Shown here: piece after piece, positions 38,064 through 47,614 of the stretch
How positions within the stretch are numbered: position 1 is the first letter of the stretch
Layout of the letters: every line of letters begins with the position of its first letter
Origin: Candidatus Promineofilum glycogenicum
GTDB lineage: Bacteria; Chloroflexota; Anaerolineae; Promineifilales; Promineifilaceae
Direction: 5' to 3'
Assembly: GCA_016707605.1 (NCBI GenBank)
Contig: JADJHJ010000001.1
Coordinates: forward strand, 62,001 to 126,000
Length of the DNA: 64,000 nt
Program-made: the position numbers and the translations under genes
Notes under the pieces: model-generated
The model's input: only the letters and a program-made list of their open reading frames with translations
Database searches by the model: none
Told to the model about the DNA's origin: nothing

Positions 38064-39701
38064 TTACATGGCCGGCGGGTAGCCGGGGCCGAGCGGAATG
38101 CCCAGCACGTACCATAGGATGAACAGGACGATCCAGGCCACGGCCAGGATGGCGGTGTAGGGCAGCATCAAGGCGATGACCGTGCCGATGCCCGTGTCCT
38201 TGCGATAGCGCTGCATGACCGTGATGATGAACGGCAGATAGACCATGAGCGGCGTGATGACGTTCATGGGCGAGTCGCCGATGCGATAGGCGGCCAGTAC
38301 CGTCTGCGGCGCGGTTCCCAGGCGGATGAACAGCGGCACGAAGATGGGCGCGAAGATGGCCCACTTGGGCATGGAGCCGGGGATGATGATGTCCAGCGCC
38401 ATGATCACGATGATGAAGCCGACCAGCAGTGGGATAGCGCCGATATTGGCCTGTTCCAGCCAACCGGCCAGCGTCACGGCGATGACGTTGGGCATGTTGC
38501 TGTAGTTGAAGTAGGCGATGAACTGGCTGATCATCAGCAGCATGAAGACCAGGCCGGCCAGCCCGGCGAAAGTCTTGGTGACGCCACGGATGACGTCGCC
38601 GCTGCCCTTGAACGTGCCCGCGCCGTAGCCGTAGCCGATGCCGGCCAGCAGGAAGACGAGCATGATGATGAACAGCAGGCTATCCATGAACGGCGTCGCG
38701 CCGATGATGCCGCCCGTCTCCGGATGGCGCAGAGGCGCGCCGGGGAAGATGGTCAGCAGGAAGACGATGAGGACGACAGCTCCAGCGGCTAACCCGGCAA
38801 ACTTCATGCCGCGGCTTTGCGCGGCTTTGTCCAACACTACATCCGTCCCCACTCCGCCGCTTCCGTCTTCGGGCACATACGCCCCCGCGCGCGGCTCAAC
38901 GATCTTGTCGGTAATGAGCGCGGCGATGACGCTCAACACGACCGACAGGACGACCTGGAAGTACAGGTTCGACACGATGGTAATCGGCTCGCCGCCGGCC
39001 AGGGCAATGGCCTCGTTGGTAATCTCGGTCAGCATCGCGTCGAGCGGCGTGATGAGGATATTGATGGCGAAGATGGCGCTGACGCCACCATAGGCCGCGG
39101 CCACGCCTACCAGCGGGTTGCGCTTGACGCTCAGGAAGGCCGCCGCGCCCAATGGGATGAGGATCAGATAGCCGGCGTCGGTGGCCACGCTAGAGAGCAC
39201 GCCGACAAAGATGATGATGAACGACAGCGCCCAGCGCGGCGAAACCTCCACCAGCTTGTGGATGAGGGCGGTCATCAGCCCTGACTCTTCGGCCACGCCC
39301 GCGCCCATCATGGCCACAAAGACCACGGCCACGACGCTGAAGCCGGCGAAGTTGGACACAAACGAGGTGAAGATGAAGCGGATACCCTCCACGTTCAGGA
39401 GGCTGCGAATCGCAATCGTCCGCTCCTGAATCTCGAAGTCGGTATCGTACGGCTCGGTGGGGAAGGCTTCCAGCGGCTCGGTGGTGTCAGCATAGAAGTC
39501 GGTCTCCACGCCATTGGTGATGGGTACGGCGATCTCTTCGGTGACGCTGACGCCCAGCGCATCCATAATCGCCGACAAAACGATGATGCCGATAATGAGG
39601 TACAGGAACATCAGCACTGGGTGGGGGACCTTGTTGCCGAGCCGCTCGACGGCGCCCAGCCAGCCCCCCGTTTTCGGCTTTTCCGTAGCGACAGTTGCCA
39701 T
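38064..39701 (-). CDS. AbgT-family transporter
   Basis: 545 residues from ATG 39701, which follows AAGGAG at seven bases; a frame extension upstream lacks support. Around a dozen membrane helices with AbgT-family features: an N-terminal cytoplasmic stretch ending GNKVPHPVLMFLYLI, SSVATDAGYLILIPLGAA, and PGSMPKWAIFAPIFVPLF. Family members carry p-aminobenzoyl-glutamate or export sulfonamides; given the surrounding peptidases, a peptide- or amidated amino-acid-like substrate is a reasonable inference. A short extracytoplasmic segment rich in Glu/Thr (ETDFYADTTEPLEAFPTEP) follows helix 1. Confidence 0.9.
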   Translation of the reverse strand: MATVATEKPKTGGWLGAVERLGNKVPHPVLMFLYLIIGIIVLSAIMDALGVSVTEEIAVPITNGVETDFYADTTEPLEAFPTEPYDTDFEIQERTIAIRSLLNVEGIRFIFTSFVSNFAGFSVVAVVFVAMMGAGVAEESGLMTALIHKLVEVSPRWALSFIIIFVGVLSSVATDAGYLILIPLGAAAFLSVKRNPLVGVAAAYGGVSAIFAINILITPLDAMLTEITNEAIALAGGEPITIVSNLYFQVVLSVVLSVIAALITDKIVEPRAGAYVPEDGSGGVGTDVVLDKAAQSRGMKFAGLAAGAVVLIVFLLTIFPGAPLRHPETGGIIGATPFMDSLLFIIMLVFLLAGIGYGYGAGTFKGSGDVIRGVTKTFAGLAGLVFMLLMISQFIAYFNYSNMPNVIAVTLAGWLEQANIGAIPLLVGFIIVIMALDIIIPGSMPKWAIFAPIFVPLFIRLGTAPQTVLAAYRIGDSPMNVITPLMVYLPFIITVMQRYRKDTGIGTVIALMLPYTAILAVAWIVLFILWYVLGIPLGPGYPPAM

Positions 39702-39819
39702 AATGAACTCCTTTTGATTTCGCGGTAAAAAGTGATAGCTGCAACGGATAATAGGCTTGCCGACGCTCAACCGGCATATTCTGAATCATGCCGGCTGAGC
39801 CTCGCCAGAGCGAAAACGG

Positions 39820-41246
39820 CTAGTAGGAGTAGCCCCTTAGGAACTCGGCCAGCAGGCGCACACCGACGCCTGTGCCACCCTGAACCTCATACGGCTTGGC
39901 CGGGCGGTCGGCCCAGGCGGTGCCAGCGATGTCGAGGTGGACGAAAGGGTAGTCGCCGACGAAGGCCGCCAGGAAGGCCCCGGCGGTGATCGACCCGCCG
40001 GCCCGGCCGCCGATGTTCTTCAGGTCGGCGATCTCGCTCTTGACCATGTCGTGGTACTCCTGCCACAGCGGCAGTTGCCAGACACGCTCGCCGCTAATCT
40101 CGCCGGCCTGGCTGACGCGGTCGGCCAGCGCCTGGTCGGTGGCCATCAGGCCCGTGGCGTGGCTGCCGAGAGCGATGACAATAGCCCCGGTCAGCGTCGA
40201 TAGCTCGACAATGGCCGCCGGTTCGTAGCGCTGGGCGTAGTGCAGCGCGTCGGACAGGATGATACGCCCTTCGGCGTCGGTGTTGAGCACCTCGATGGTC
40301 TTGCCGCTCAGCGTCGTCACGACGTCGCCGGGGCGATAGGCGGTGGCGCTGGGCATGTTCTCGGCCGACGACACCAGCCCGACGACGTGCAACGGCAGCT
40401 TTAGTTCGGCGGCGACCTGCATCGCCCCGAAGACGGCCGCCGCGCCGCCCATGTCGGACTTCATTGTGTCCATCGCCTCGGCCGGCTTGATCGACAGGCC
40501 GCCGGAGTCGAAGGTCAGCCCCTTGCCGACGAGGCAGATGGTCGGCCCGTCACCGGGCGCGCCGTGCTCCATGACGATGAAGCGCGGGTCGTTGGCCGAC
40601 CCCTGACCCACGGCCAGAATGCCGCCGAAGCCCTGTTCGGTCAACTGCGCCTTGTCCAGCACCGTCACCTTCAGGCCCAGGCGCTCGCCCAGAGCCAGCG
40701 CCTCTTCGCCCATCCGCGCCGGAGTCATAGCGTAGCCGGGGCTGTTGACCAGGTCGCGGGCCAAGGCTACGCCGCGGGCGACGGCCTGGCCGGTGGCCAC
40801 GCCGGCGGCCATATCGGCGGCGCGTTCGTCACCGCTGTAGACCGTGGCCCGTTCGACGGCGAACGTCTGCTCAGTGGTCAGGCCGGTGCGGTACTTCCAG
40901 TAGCGGTAAGCGCCCAGCGCCAGCCCTTCGGCGAAGGCCTGGCCGACGGCGGCGGCGTCGAGCGGCAGGTCATCGACCGCGCCGATGCTCAGCGCGGCCA
41001 CCTGGAGTTCGCGCGCCCGCCGCACGGCCTCGGCCGCGGCGCGCCGCACGCTCGGCCGTCACCTTGTCGCGTTGGCCCAGGCCGATCAGCAGCAGGCGGC
41101 GCGGGGCGACTGCGCCACGGGGATAGAGCACCACTGCCTGCCCCGCCCGACCGCGGAAGTCGTCCGGCTCCAGCAGGCCGGCCGCCTCGTCGGGTAGGGC
41201 CGAATCTTCAAACGCGGCCAGGACGCCCAGATCGGAGCCTGCTGCT
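39820..41246 (-). CDS. pepA: Leucyl aminopeptidase, M17 (5' end damaged, one frame break)
   Basis: Cytosolic dizinc leucyl aminopeptidase. The catalytic half is intact: KGLTFDSGGLSIKPA (Lys and Asp metal ligands), MKSDMGGAAAV, NTDAEGRIILSDAL with the catalytic Arg, and STLTGAIVIALG. Upstream of about 41049 the M17 N-terminal domain continues in another frame (SDLGVLAAFEDSALPDEAA, LYPRGAVAPRRLLLIGLGQ); one missing base near 41050 accounts for the break. Farther 5' the sequence dissolves into a poly-G tract, so the true start codon and first ~30 residues are not recoverable. It lies 118 nt from the AbgT gene and belongs to the peptide-utilisation group. Confidence 0.88.
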
Positions 41247-41250
41247 TGTC

Positions 41251-41279
41251 GGGGGGGGGGGGGGGGCGAGGCGGGGGGG
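41251..41279. other. Poly-G patch at the 5' end of pepA
   Basis: A run of 16 G (41251-41266) followed by cgaggc and seven more G. It replaces the expected start region of pepA, which suggests an assembly or base-calling artefact. Confidence 0.65.
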
Positions 41280-41335
41280 AGCCTTGAGCGCGTGTTGTTG
41301 GCCCTGTTGCTGTCGGGTGCGATGTGTAAGCTAAC

Positions 41336-42727
41336 TTAGTCGTCTGTGGCCAGCGCCAACTCTTCCAGGTAGACGATGGCCGTCTCGATGCCGCGATGGA
41401 ACATCTCGATGCTGAAGCGCTCGTTGGGCGAGTGCAGCCCGTCGTCGTCCAGGCCATAGCCCATCATGACCACGGGGATGTCCATCAGGTCGGCGATCTC
41501 GGCCACGACGGGGATGCTGCCGCCGCCGCGGGTGAAGATCGGCTTCGCGCCCCAGCCCTTCTCGTAGGCGCGGGCCGCGGCCTGCATCTCCGGGATGTCG
41601 AACGGGAAGAGGGCCGCCTTGCCGGTCGTCAGCAGGCGCACGTCGACCGTGACCGTCGGCGGGGTGATCGACTCGACGTAGCTCTTCAGCAGGTCGAAGA
41701 TCTTGTGCGCGTCCTGGTTGCCCACCAGGCGCGAGCTGATCTTGCAGCCCGCGCGCGCCGGGACGATGGTCTTGGGGCCGGGACCGCTCCAGCCGCTCCA
41801 CAGGCCGTTGATGTCCAGCGTCGGCCGGGCGGAGATGCGCTCGCGGATGTTGTAGCTGGCGTCGCCCCAAATGGCGGGCACGCCGGTGGACTGCTTGTAC
41901 TGCGCCTCGGTCAGATCGGTCTTGGCGATCATCTCCCGCTCTTCGGCCGTCAGGGGCACGACGTCGTCGTAGAAGCCGGGGATGGCGATGGTGTTGTCGG
42001 GGTTGTAGAGCTTGCCCAGGATTTCGACCAGGGCCAGGGCCGGGTTATGCACCGCGCCGCCCCACAGGCCGCTGTGGAGGTCGTCCGATGGGCCGTGGAC
42101 TTCGATCTCGGCGTAGGTCATGCCGCGCAGGCTGTGGAGGATGGCCGGCTCGTCGATGCTGCGCATGGACGAGTCGCTGATGACGCACACGTCGGCGCGC
42201 AGCAGGTCGAGGTGCTCCTTCAGGAAGGGCACCAGGTTGGGCGAGGAGACTTCCTCTTCGCCCTCGATGAGCATCTTGACGTTGACCGGGGCGTGGCCGG
42301 CCGTCTTCAGGTAGGACTCCAGCGCCTTGACGTGGATGTAGAGCTGGCCCTTGTCGTCGGTCGCGCCGCGGGCGTAGATTTTGCCGTCCTTCTCGACCGG
42401 CGCGAACGGGTCGGTGTGCCAGCCGTCTTCCATCAGGGCGGGCACGACGTCGTAGTGGCCATAGACGAGGATGGTGGGCTTGTCCGGCCCGGCCCCGGTC
42501 CACTCGCCGTAGACAACGGGGTGGCCGGCCGTCTCCATGACGGCGACTTTATCCAGGCCAAGGCTGTTGAAGTGGTCGGCCAGCCACTCGGCCATGCGGC
42601 GCACGTCACCGGCGTGGGCCGGGTCGGCGCTGAGGCTGGGGATGCGCAACATCTCGTGCAGTTCCTGACGGAACTGCTCGCCATGGGCGCGAGCATACTC
42701 GCGGGCAGCGTCACTCAGCAGTGTCAT
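41336..42727 (-). CDS. M20 metallopeptidase, dipeptidase (CNDP-like)
   Basis: 463 residues, typical of M20 dipeptidases. Dizinc site motifs: YGHYDVVPA, RGATDDKGQLY, EGEEEVSSPNL and the C-terminal RGGGSIPVV and HSPNERFSIEMF. An inserted lid/dimerisation domain lies between residues ~200 and ~340 (AEIEVHGPSDDLHSGLWGG). Expected to cleave dipeptides in the cytoplasm. It is upstream of pepA on the same strand, which is followed by the AbgT transporter, pepT and an MFS exporter, so it probably heads this peptide-catabolism group. The start ATG 42727 is preceded by AAAGGAGCA. Confidence 0.9.
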   Translation of the reverse strand: MTLLSDAAREYARAHGEQFRQELHEMLRIPSLSADPAHAGDVRRMAEWLADHFNSLGLDKVAVMETAGHPVVYGEWTGAGPDKPTILVYGHYDVVPALMEDGWHTDPFAPVEKDGKIYARGATDDKGQLYIHVKALESYLKTAGHAPVNVKMLIEGEEEVSSPNLVPFLKEHLDLLRADVCVISDSSMRSIDEPAILHSLRGMTYAEIEVHGPSDDLHSGLWGGAVHNPALALVEILGKLYNPDNTIAIPGFYDDVVPLTAEEREMIAKTDLTEAQYKQSTGVPAIWGDASYNIRERISARPTLDINGLWSGWSGPGPKTIVPARAGCKISSRLVGNQDAHKIFDLLKSYVESITPPTVTVDVRLLTTGKAALFPFDIPEMQAAARAYEKGWGAKPIFTRGGGSIPVVAEIADLMDIPVVMMGYGLDDDGLHSPNERFSIEMFHRGIETAIVYLEELALATDD

Positions 42728-43120
42728 GTCTTGGTGTGCTCCTTTCGACTACTCAATATCGTTAGCGTCAGTGTTGTCGTCTGGCCAGGCGAGACAAGCG
42801 CGGGCCTCCAGCGCATGTCCTGGCCTGTGCCTGGCGGGCGCATACGAGCCAAAACTATTCACGTGATAAGATGCAGTACAATGCACCGTCTGGAAGCCGG
42901 GCTTCCAGCAAGGTAGCGCATCATATGAAGCTGCTCTATTGAAGAAACACCTTCAGCATGCGTTAAATGATCGTTGCTTAAGCGGCGGAAAGCAGACAAT
43001 TATCTACCCCTTTTAGGAAGGCGTCAACCGCCGATTCTAGAAAAGCAGCTTCAATCTGTTGAATGAGCAAGCAACTATTCCGTCAGTTGGCGTTATAGTC
43101 CCGTAGGGCGTGGTACAACA
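42728..43120. other. Gene-free, AT-richer intergenic stretch
   Basis: No convincing coding frame on either strand. Noted only: a small hairpin ctggaagc-cgg-gcttccag at 42890-42908 and a lower GC content from about 42900 to 43090 than elsewhere. It must hold the promoter of the minus-strand M20-pepA group. Confidence 0.4.
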
Positions 43121-43153
43121 ACGGCCGGAGCGATTGCCAATCGCCCCGGCCGT
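43121..43153 (-). terminator. Terminator-like hairpin downstream of malQ
   Basis: Stem acggccggagcgattg (43121-43136) with caatcgccccggccgt (43138-43153), one mismatch, 27 nt past the malQ stop codon. On the minus strand it is followed by tgttgtacc. Likely ends the glgA-M23-malQ unit. Confidence 0.6.
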
Positions 43154-43180
43154 CTACCTGGTTGCTGTCCGGCCTGCGCC

Positions 43181-44752
43181 CTACTCAGCCGCCGGCGCTG
43201 CCGCGTCTTGTTCCTCGGCCTCTTCGACCTCTTCCGGCTCGACCGGGGCGCGGCCGAAGAGCTTGGCCAGCTCGCCTAAGCCCAGGACAATGCCCGGCGC
43301 GCGGGCGGCGAACATCTCGCGCGTGTAGCGCCACTGCCACCAGCCGCCCTCCTTGCCGGGGTAGTTCATGCGCGCTTCGTTGCCCAGCACGAACAGGTCT
43401 TGCATGGGGATGATGGCCATGACCGACACCGAGGCGTAGGCCAGGCGGATGAGATCCCAGACGATGTCGCGCCCGCTGACGGACATATAGCGCCGGACGT
43501 GGTCGCGCTCTTCCTCGCTGGCGTTCAGATACCAGCCCAGCGTCGTCTCGTTGTCGTGCGTGCCGGTGTAGACGACGGAGTTGGGCACGAAGTTGAACGG
43601 CAGGAAGTCGCTGTTCTGTTCGCCGCCAAAGGCGAACTGGAGGATCTTCATGCCGGGGAAGGCGAAGCGGTCGCGCAACTCCTCGACTTCGGGGGTGATG
43701 ACGCCCAGGTCTTCGGCGATGATGGGCAAATCGCCCATGCGCTCCTGAATGGCCTCGAAGAACGGGATGCCGGGGCCATCGACCCACTGGCCCTTGACGG
43801 CCGTCGCCTCGCTGGCCGGAATCTCCCAGTAGCCGGCGAAGCCGCGGAAGTGGTCGATGCGGGCGATGTCGGCCTGCACCAGATTCATGTGGATGCGCTG
43901 CGCCCACCAGCCGTAGTTGTCGGCGGCCATCTTGTCCCAGCGATAGAGCGGGTTGCCCCAGCGCTGGCCGGTCTCGCTGAAGTAGTCGGGCGGCACGCCG
44001 GCCACGACGGAGGGGGAGCCGTCTTTGTTCAGGTAGAACAGCTCCGGGTGCGACCAGGCGTCGGCGCTGTCGTAGGCGACGAAGATGGGGATGTCGCCGA
44101 TGATGCGGATGCCCTGGCTGTTGGCATAGGCCTTCAACTCCAGCCACTGCTTATAGAACAGGAACTGGCCGAACTTCTGGAGTTCGACGGCGTCGCGCAA
44201 CGTCTCGGCCCACTGCTTCATGGCCCGCTTCTGGCGCTTGGCGATGTCGCTGGGCCACTTGTTCCAGACGCCGCCCTCCTGCTCCTTGTGGTGCTCTTTC
44301 AGGGCCATGAACAGGGCGAAGTCGTCGAGCCAGTAGCTGGTGTTGGCGCAGAAGGCGTCGAAGGCGGCGCGCTGGTCGGCGTCGCCGTGGGCGCGGAAGT
44401 GGTCGTAGGCGGCGCGCAGCAGGGCGCCCTTGTACTCGATGACGGGGCCGTAGTCGACCTGGGCCGTGGGCAACGAGGGCGTGGCCTCGACCGCCTCAGC
44501 CGGCAGGAAGCCCTCGGCCACCAGCCGGTCGGGGCTGATGAGCAGGGGGTTGCCGGCAAAGGCCGAGAAGGATTGGTAGGGGGAGTCGCCATAGCCGGTG
44601 GGGCCGAGGGGCAGGATTTGCCATAGTTGTTGCTTGGCCGCCACCAGGAAGTCGACGAACTCATACGCTCCGTCGCCCAGGTCGCCGATGCCGTAGCGGC
44701 TGGGCAAGCTGGTCGGGTGGAGCAGGACACCGGCGGAACGGGTGAATTTCAT
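43181..44752 (-). CDS. malQ: 4-alpha-glucanotransferase (amylomaltase, GH77)
   Basis: Transfers alpha-1,4-glucan segments. 523 residues from ATG 44752, which has GGAGG five bases upstream. GH77 hallmarks: GVLLHPTSLPSRYGIGDLG at the N-terminus, YGDSPYQSFSAFAGNPLLI, nucleophile Asp300 in ADIARIDHFRGF, acid/base Glu in IIAEDLGVITPEV, and the third carboxylate in TGTHDNETTLGW. The C-terminus ends in an acidic tail (EPEEVEEAEEQDAA). The reading frame is continuous with the upstream M23 gene with no stop between, so a read-through fusion cannot be excluded, but the Shine-Dalgarno and canonical start argue for a separate protein. Confidence 0.94.
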   Translation of the reverse strand: MKFTRSAGVLLHPTSLPSRYGIGDLGDGAYEFVDFLVAAKQQLWQILPLGPTGYGDSPYQSFSAFAGNPLLISPDRLVAEGFLPAEAVEATPSLPTAQVDYGPVIEYKGALLRAAYDHFRAHGDADQRAAFDAFCANTSYWLDDFALFMALKEHHKEQEGGVWNKWPSDIAKRQKRAMKQWAETLRDAVELQKFGQFLFYKQWLELKAYANSQGIRIIGDIPIFVAYDSADAWSHPELFYLNKDGSPSVVAGVPPDYFSETGQRWGNPLYRWDKMAADNYGWWAQRIHMNLVQADIARIDHFRGFAGYWEIPASEATAVKGQWVDGPGIPFFEAIQERMGDLPIIAEDLGVITPEVEELRDRFAFPGMKILQFAFGGEQNSDFLPFNFVPNSVVYTGTHDNETTLGWYLNASEEERDHVRRYMSVSGRDIVWDLIRLAYASVSVMAIIPMQDLFVLGNEARMNYPGKEGGWWQWRYTREMFAARAPGIVLGLGELAKLFGRAPVEPEEVEEAEEQDAAAPAAE

Positions 44753-47605
44753 AATGCCTCCAAACACGGAATTCGTTCCCTCCCTTACATTATCCGGCCG
44801 ATCGCCGGGATTGTGTAGTTGAACGAGGAAAGAGACGCCTTTGTGGTCGACGGCGATGCCTTGCCACATGACAAGGCCGAAGTCCTTGGCGTAGTAATAG
44901 CGCTCGAACGGCTCATCGTCGGGGCGGCCGTTGGCCTCATTGCACGCCGCCAGCACGGCCACGTCGGCCACCACCAGCCCGCGCCCCGGCCGGCCCTCCA
45001 CGTCGGGCAGGGTCAGCTTGTCGTGCATCGCCTCCAACTCAATCCAGGTCGCGTGGCGGCCGGAGAGATGGGAGTTCATGACGCAGTTGCCCTTGCGGCG
45101 GCTGACGACGGTCACGCTGCGGCGGTAGGTCTGGCCGACGGCCATGTGGCGCGGTATCCAGGCCGTGCCGTAGCGCTCGCCGTCCATCAGGGTGTAGAAG
45201 TTGCCGCTGCCGGGCGAGGTGTCGGCGCCGCGATAGATGAAGCGCTCGTCGGCCCACAGCTCTTCCCATTCGCTGTTCTTGGTCTGGTAGAAGCGGTCGC
45301 CATCCTGTTGGGTTTGCAGACGCTGCTGGCCAATCATCGGGCCATTGGGCATATCGAAGATGTACTTCATCTCGTACAGCCGGCCGTCACCGCGCAAATA
45401 GGGCAGCATGTCGATCTTCGTCGGCTCGCTGACGGCGACGATGGACACGAACAGGGTGGAGCCGAACGCCTCGCCGCGGCCGTTGCGCATTCGCCAGCGG
45501 CCGACGGCCCGCCCCGGCGCGTCGGGCGCGCTCAACTCCACGCTCACCTCGACCACCGCCTGCGGCGCGACGCGGCCGACGGGCACGCGGCGCGTCTCGC
45601 CCAGCGCCTCGCCGCCGACGAAGGCCAGTTCGTAGCCGTCGCCCCAGGTAGTGGAGCCGGTGTTGCGGATGGCCCACGTCTTGCGGAAGGGCGCGCCGGC
45701 GCGCACCTCGCTGCCGTCAGGCGCGCTGACGTGCGCCTCCAGTTGGGCGTCGTCCACAGCCGTCGACCCGCTGGTGGAGGAGACGGGCACGCGGATTTCG
45801 GCGTAGAGCAGGTCGCCGAAGAGCGCGCCCTCCGGGTTCCGGGGCCGCCACGTGCTGCGGTGCAGGCCGGGGGCCAGGGGCGCTTCCAACGTCACCGCCA
45901 CCTCGACCGACTCGCCGGGCAGGGCGGCGGGCAGGGGGACGCTGTCGGCGGTGCGGCTGCCGCCGGCCATGCGGTTGTCGGCGACGAAGACCAGGGCGTA
46001 GCCGGCCGACCAGGCCGATGTGCCGGCGTTGCGCACGCGCCAGGTCTTGGTGAAGGGCGTGCCGGCGGCGATGACCGTGCCGTCGGGGTAGTCCACGTCG
46101 GCCTCGAAGCGGGCGTCGTCGGCCGCCCCGGGGCGCACGACCTCGATCTCGACGGGGAGGATGTCGCCAAAGGGCGTCCCGTCGGCGTTGCGCGCCTGCC
46201 AGGCGGCGCGGTGGCGGCCGGTGGCGGCCGGCGCGGTCAACTCCACGGATACGTCGGCGGTGCGTCCCGGCTGGGCCGGCGGCAAGGGCACGGCCGCGCC
46301 GCCCATGGGGTTGTTGTCGGCCGGGGCCAGTGTGAAGCCCTCGCCCCAGGCCGCCGCGCCGCTGTTGCGCAGCCGCCACGTTTTGGTGAAGGCGTGGCCC
46401 GGCTCCAGGCGCGTGCCGTTGGGCACGGTGACGTCGGCCACGAGGGTCGCGCCCGGTTGCGCCCGGCCCGGCGCGACCACGACGCGCACGTCGACGGCCA
46501 ACTCCGGGCCGAACGGCTCGCCAATCGCGTCGCGCAGCCGCCAGACGGCGCGATGGAAGCCGGTGACGCGCGGCGCGATGAAGGGTACGGACAGGTCGGT
46601 TGTGGCTCCCGGCCGCACGACGGGCAGGGCCACGGCCGCCCCTTGGATGGCGTTCTCCGGGGCCAGGGTATAGCCGGCTCCCCAAGTCGTGTCGCCGGTG
46701 TTGCGCACGCGCCACGTCTTGAGCGCCGTCTGCCCGGCGACGACGCTCGCCCCAATCGGCAGCGTCAGGTCGGCCACCACAACGGCGTCGTCGCGCCGGG
46801 CCACGGGCGTGACCAGGATGTCGGCGTACAGCTCGAAGGCGAAGAGGCGTCCGCGGGCGTTGCGCGCCTTCCAGGTGCTGCGCCGGCGGCCCGGTTCGCC
46901 CGGCGCGACCAGCGGCACGCTGACCTCGCCTATCTCATTCGGGGCCAGCCGCGGCAGGGGCACGCTATCCGGCCCGCCCATCGGCTCGTCGCCGGCCGGC
47001 TCCAGCGTGCAGCCCTCCCAGACCGACGTGCCGCTGTTGCGCACGCGCCACGTCTTGGTGAAGGCGCGCCCGGCCTCGATGGCCGCGCCGTCGGGAGCGG
47101 TCACGTCGGCCAGGTAGGTCAACTCGTCAATGGCCGGCGCGGTCACGTCGCTGAGGTAGCGCGTCGGGTCGACAACGTCGGCCACGACGTAACCGCTCAG
47201 GCCGCCGCCGATGCACTGGAGGGTCAGATGCAGGTGGACGCCGGTGGCGTTGCCCGTCTGGCCGGCCGTGCCCAGCCGTTGGCCAATCTCTACCGTCTGG
47301 CCGATCTGGAGCGCGGCGTGGACGGTGGACAGGTGGGCGTACCAGGTGTACCAGACCGTGCCGTCGGCCCAGTCGTGGCGCAGGCGGACGTAGTTGCCGT
47401 AGCCGGTGTCGCCGCTTCTGATGCGGTCGATGGCGCCCGTCTGCGCGGCGACGATCTCGGCCGGCAGGCCGCCGAAGTTGGCCCGCAGGTCGATGCCCTC
47501 GTGGCGGCCGTTGGCGTAGGGGCGCGGGCTGTTGAAGGGATCGGTGATGGTGAACCCGGTCGTGACCGGGTTCACCAGAAAGAAGCGGGCGACGGTGTCG
47601 GCCAT
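44753..47605 (-). CDS. M23-type peptidase domain with five NBR1-like Ig repeats
   Basis: About 950 residues. Residues ~20-150 form a LytM/M23 domain: RHEGIDLRA (metal His and Asp), YTWYAHLSTVHAALQ and VHLHLTL (metal His). Then come five ~115-residue repeats of the NBR1 central-domain type with the conserved Trp pattern FTKTWRVRNSGTSVWEGC, LKTWRVRNTGDTTWGAGY, FTKTWRLRNSGAAAWGEGF, FTKTWRVRNAGTSAWSAGY and FRKTWAIRNTGSTTWGDGY. The last ~240 residues are unrecognised. No signal peptide is visible, although M23 enzymes normally cut peptidoglycan outside the cell. It starts 9 nt after glgA stops and runs in frame into malQ; a TAA one frame off at 44785-44787 suggests a missing or extra base may have removed its stop. 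Confidence 0.78.
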
Positions 47606-47614
47606 GAGGCGGTC

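Noticed and set aside
41251..41279. G-quadruplex regulatory element
   Set aside because: Possible by base composition, but it replaces an expected coding start and looks like a read artefact.
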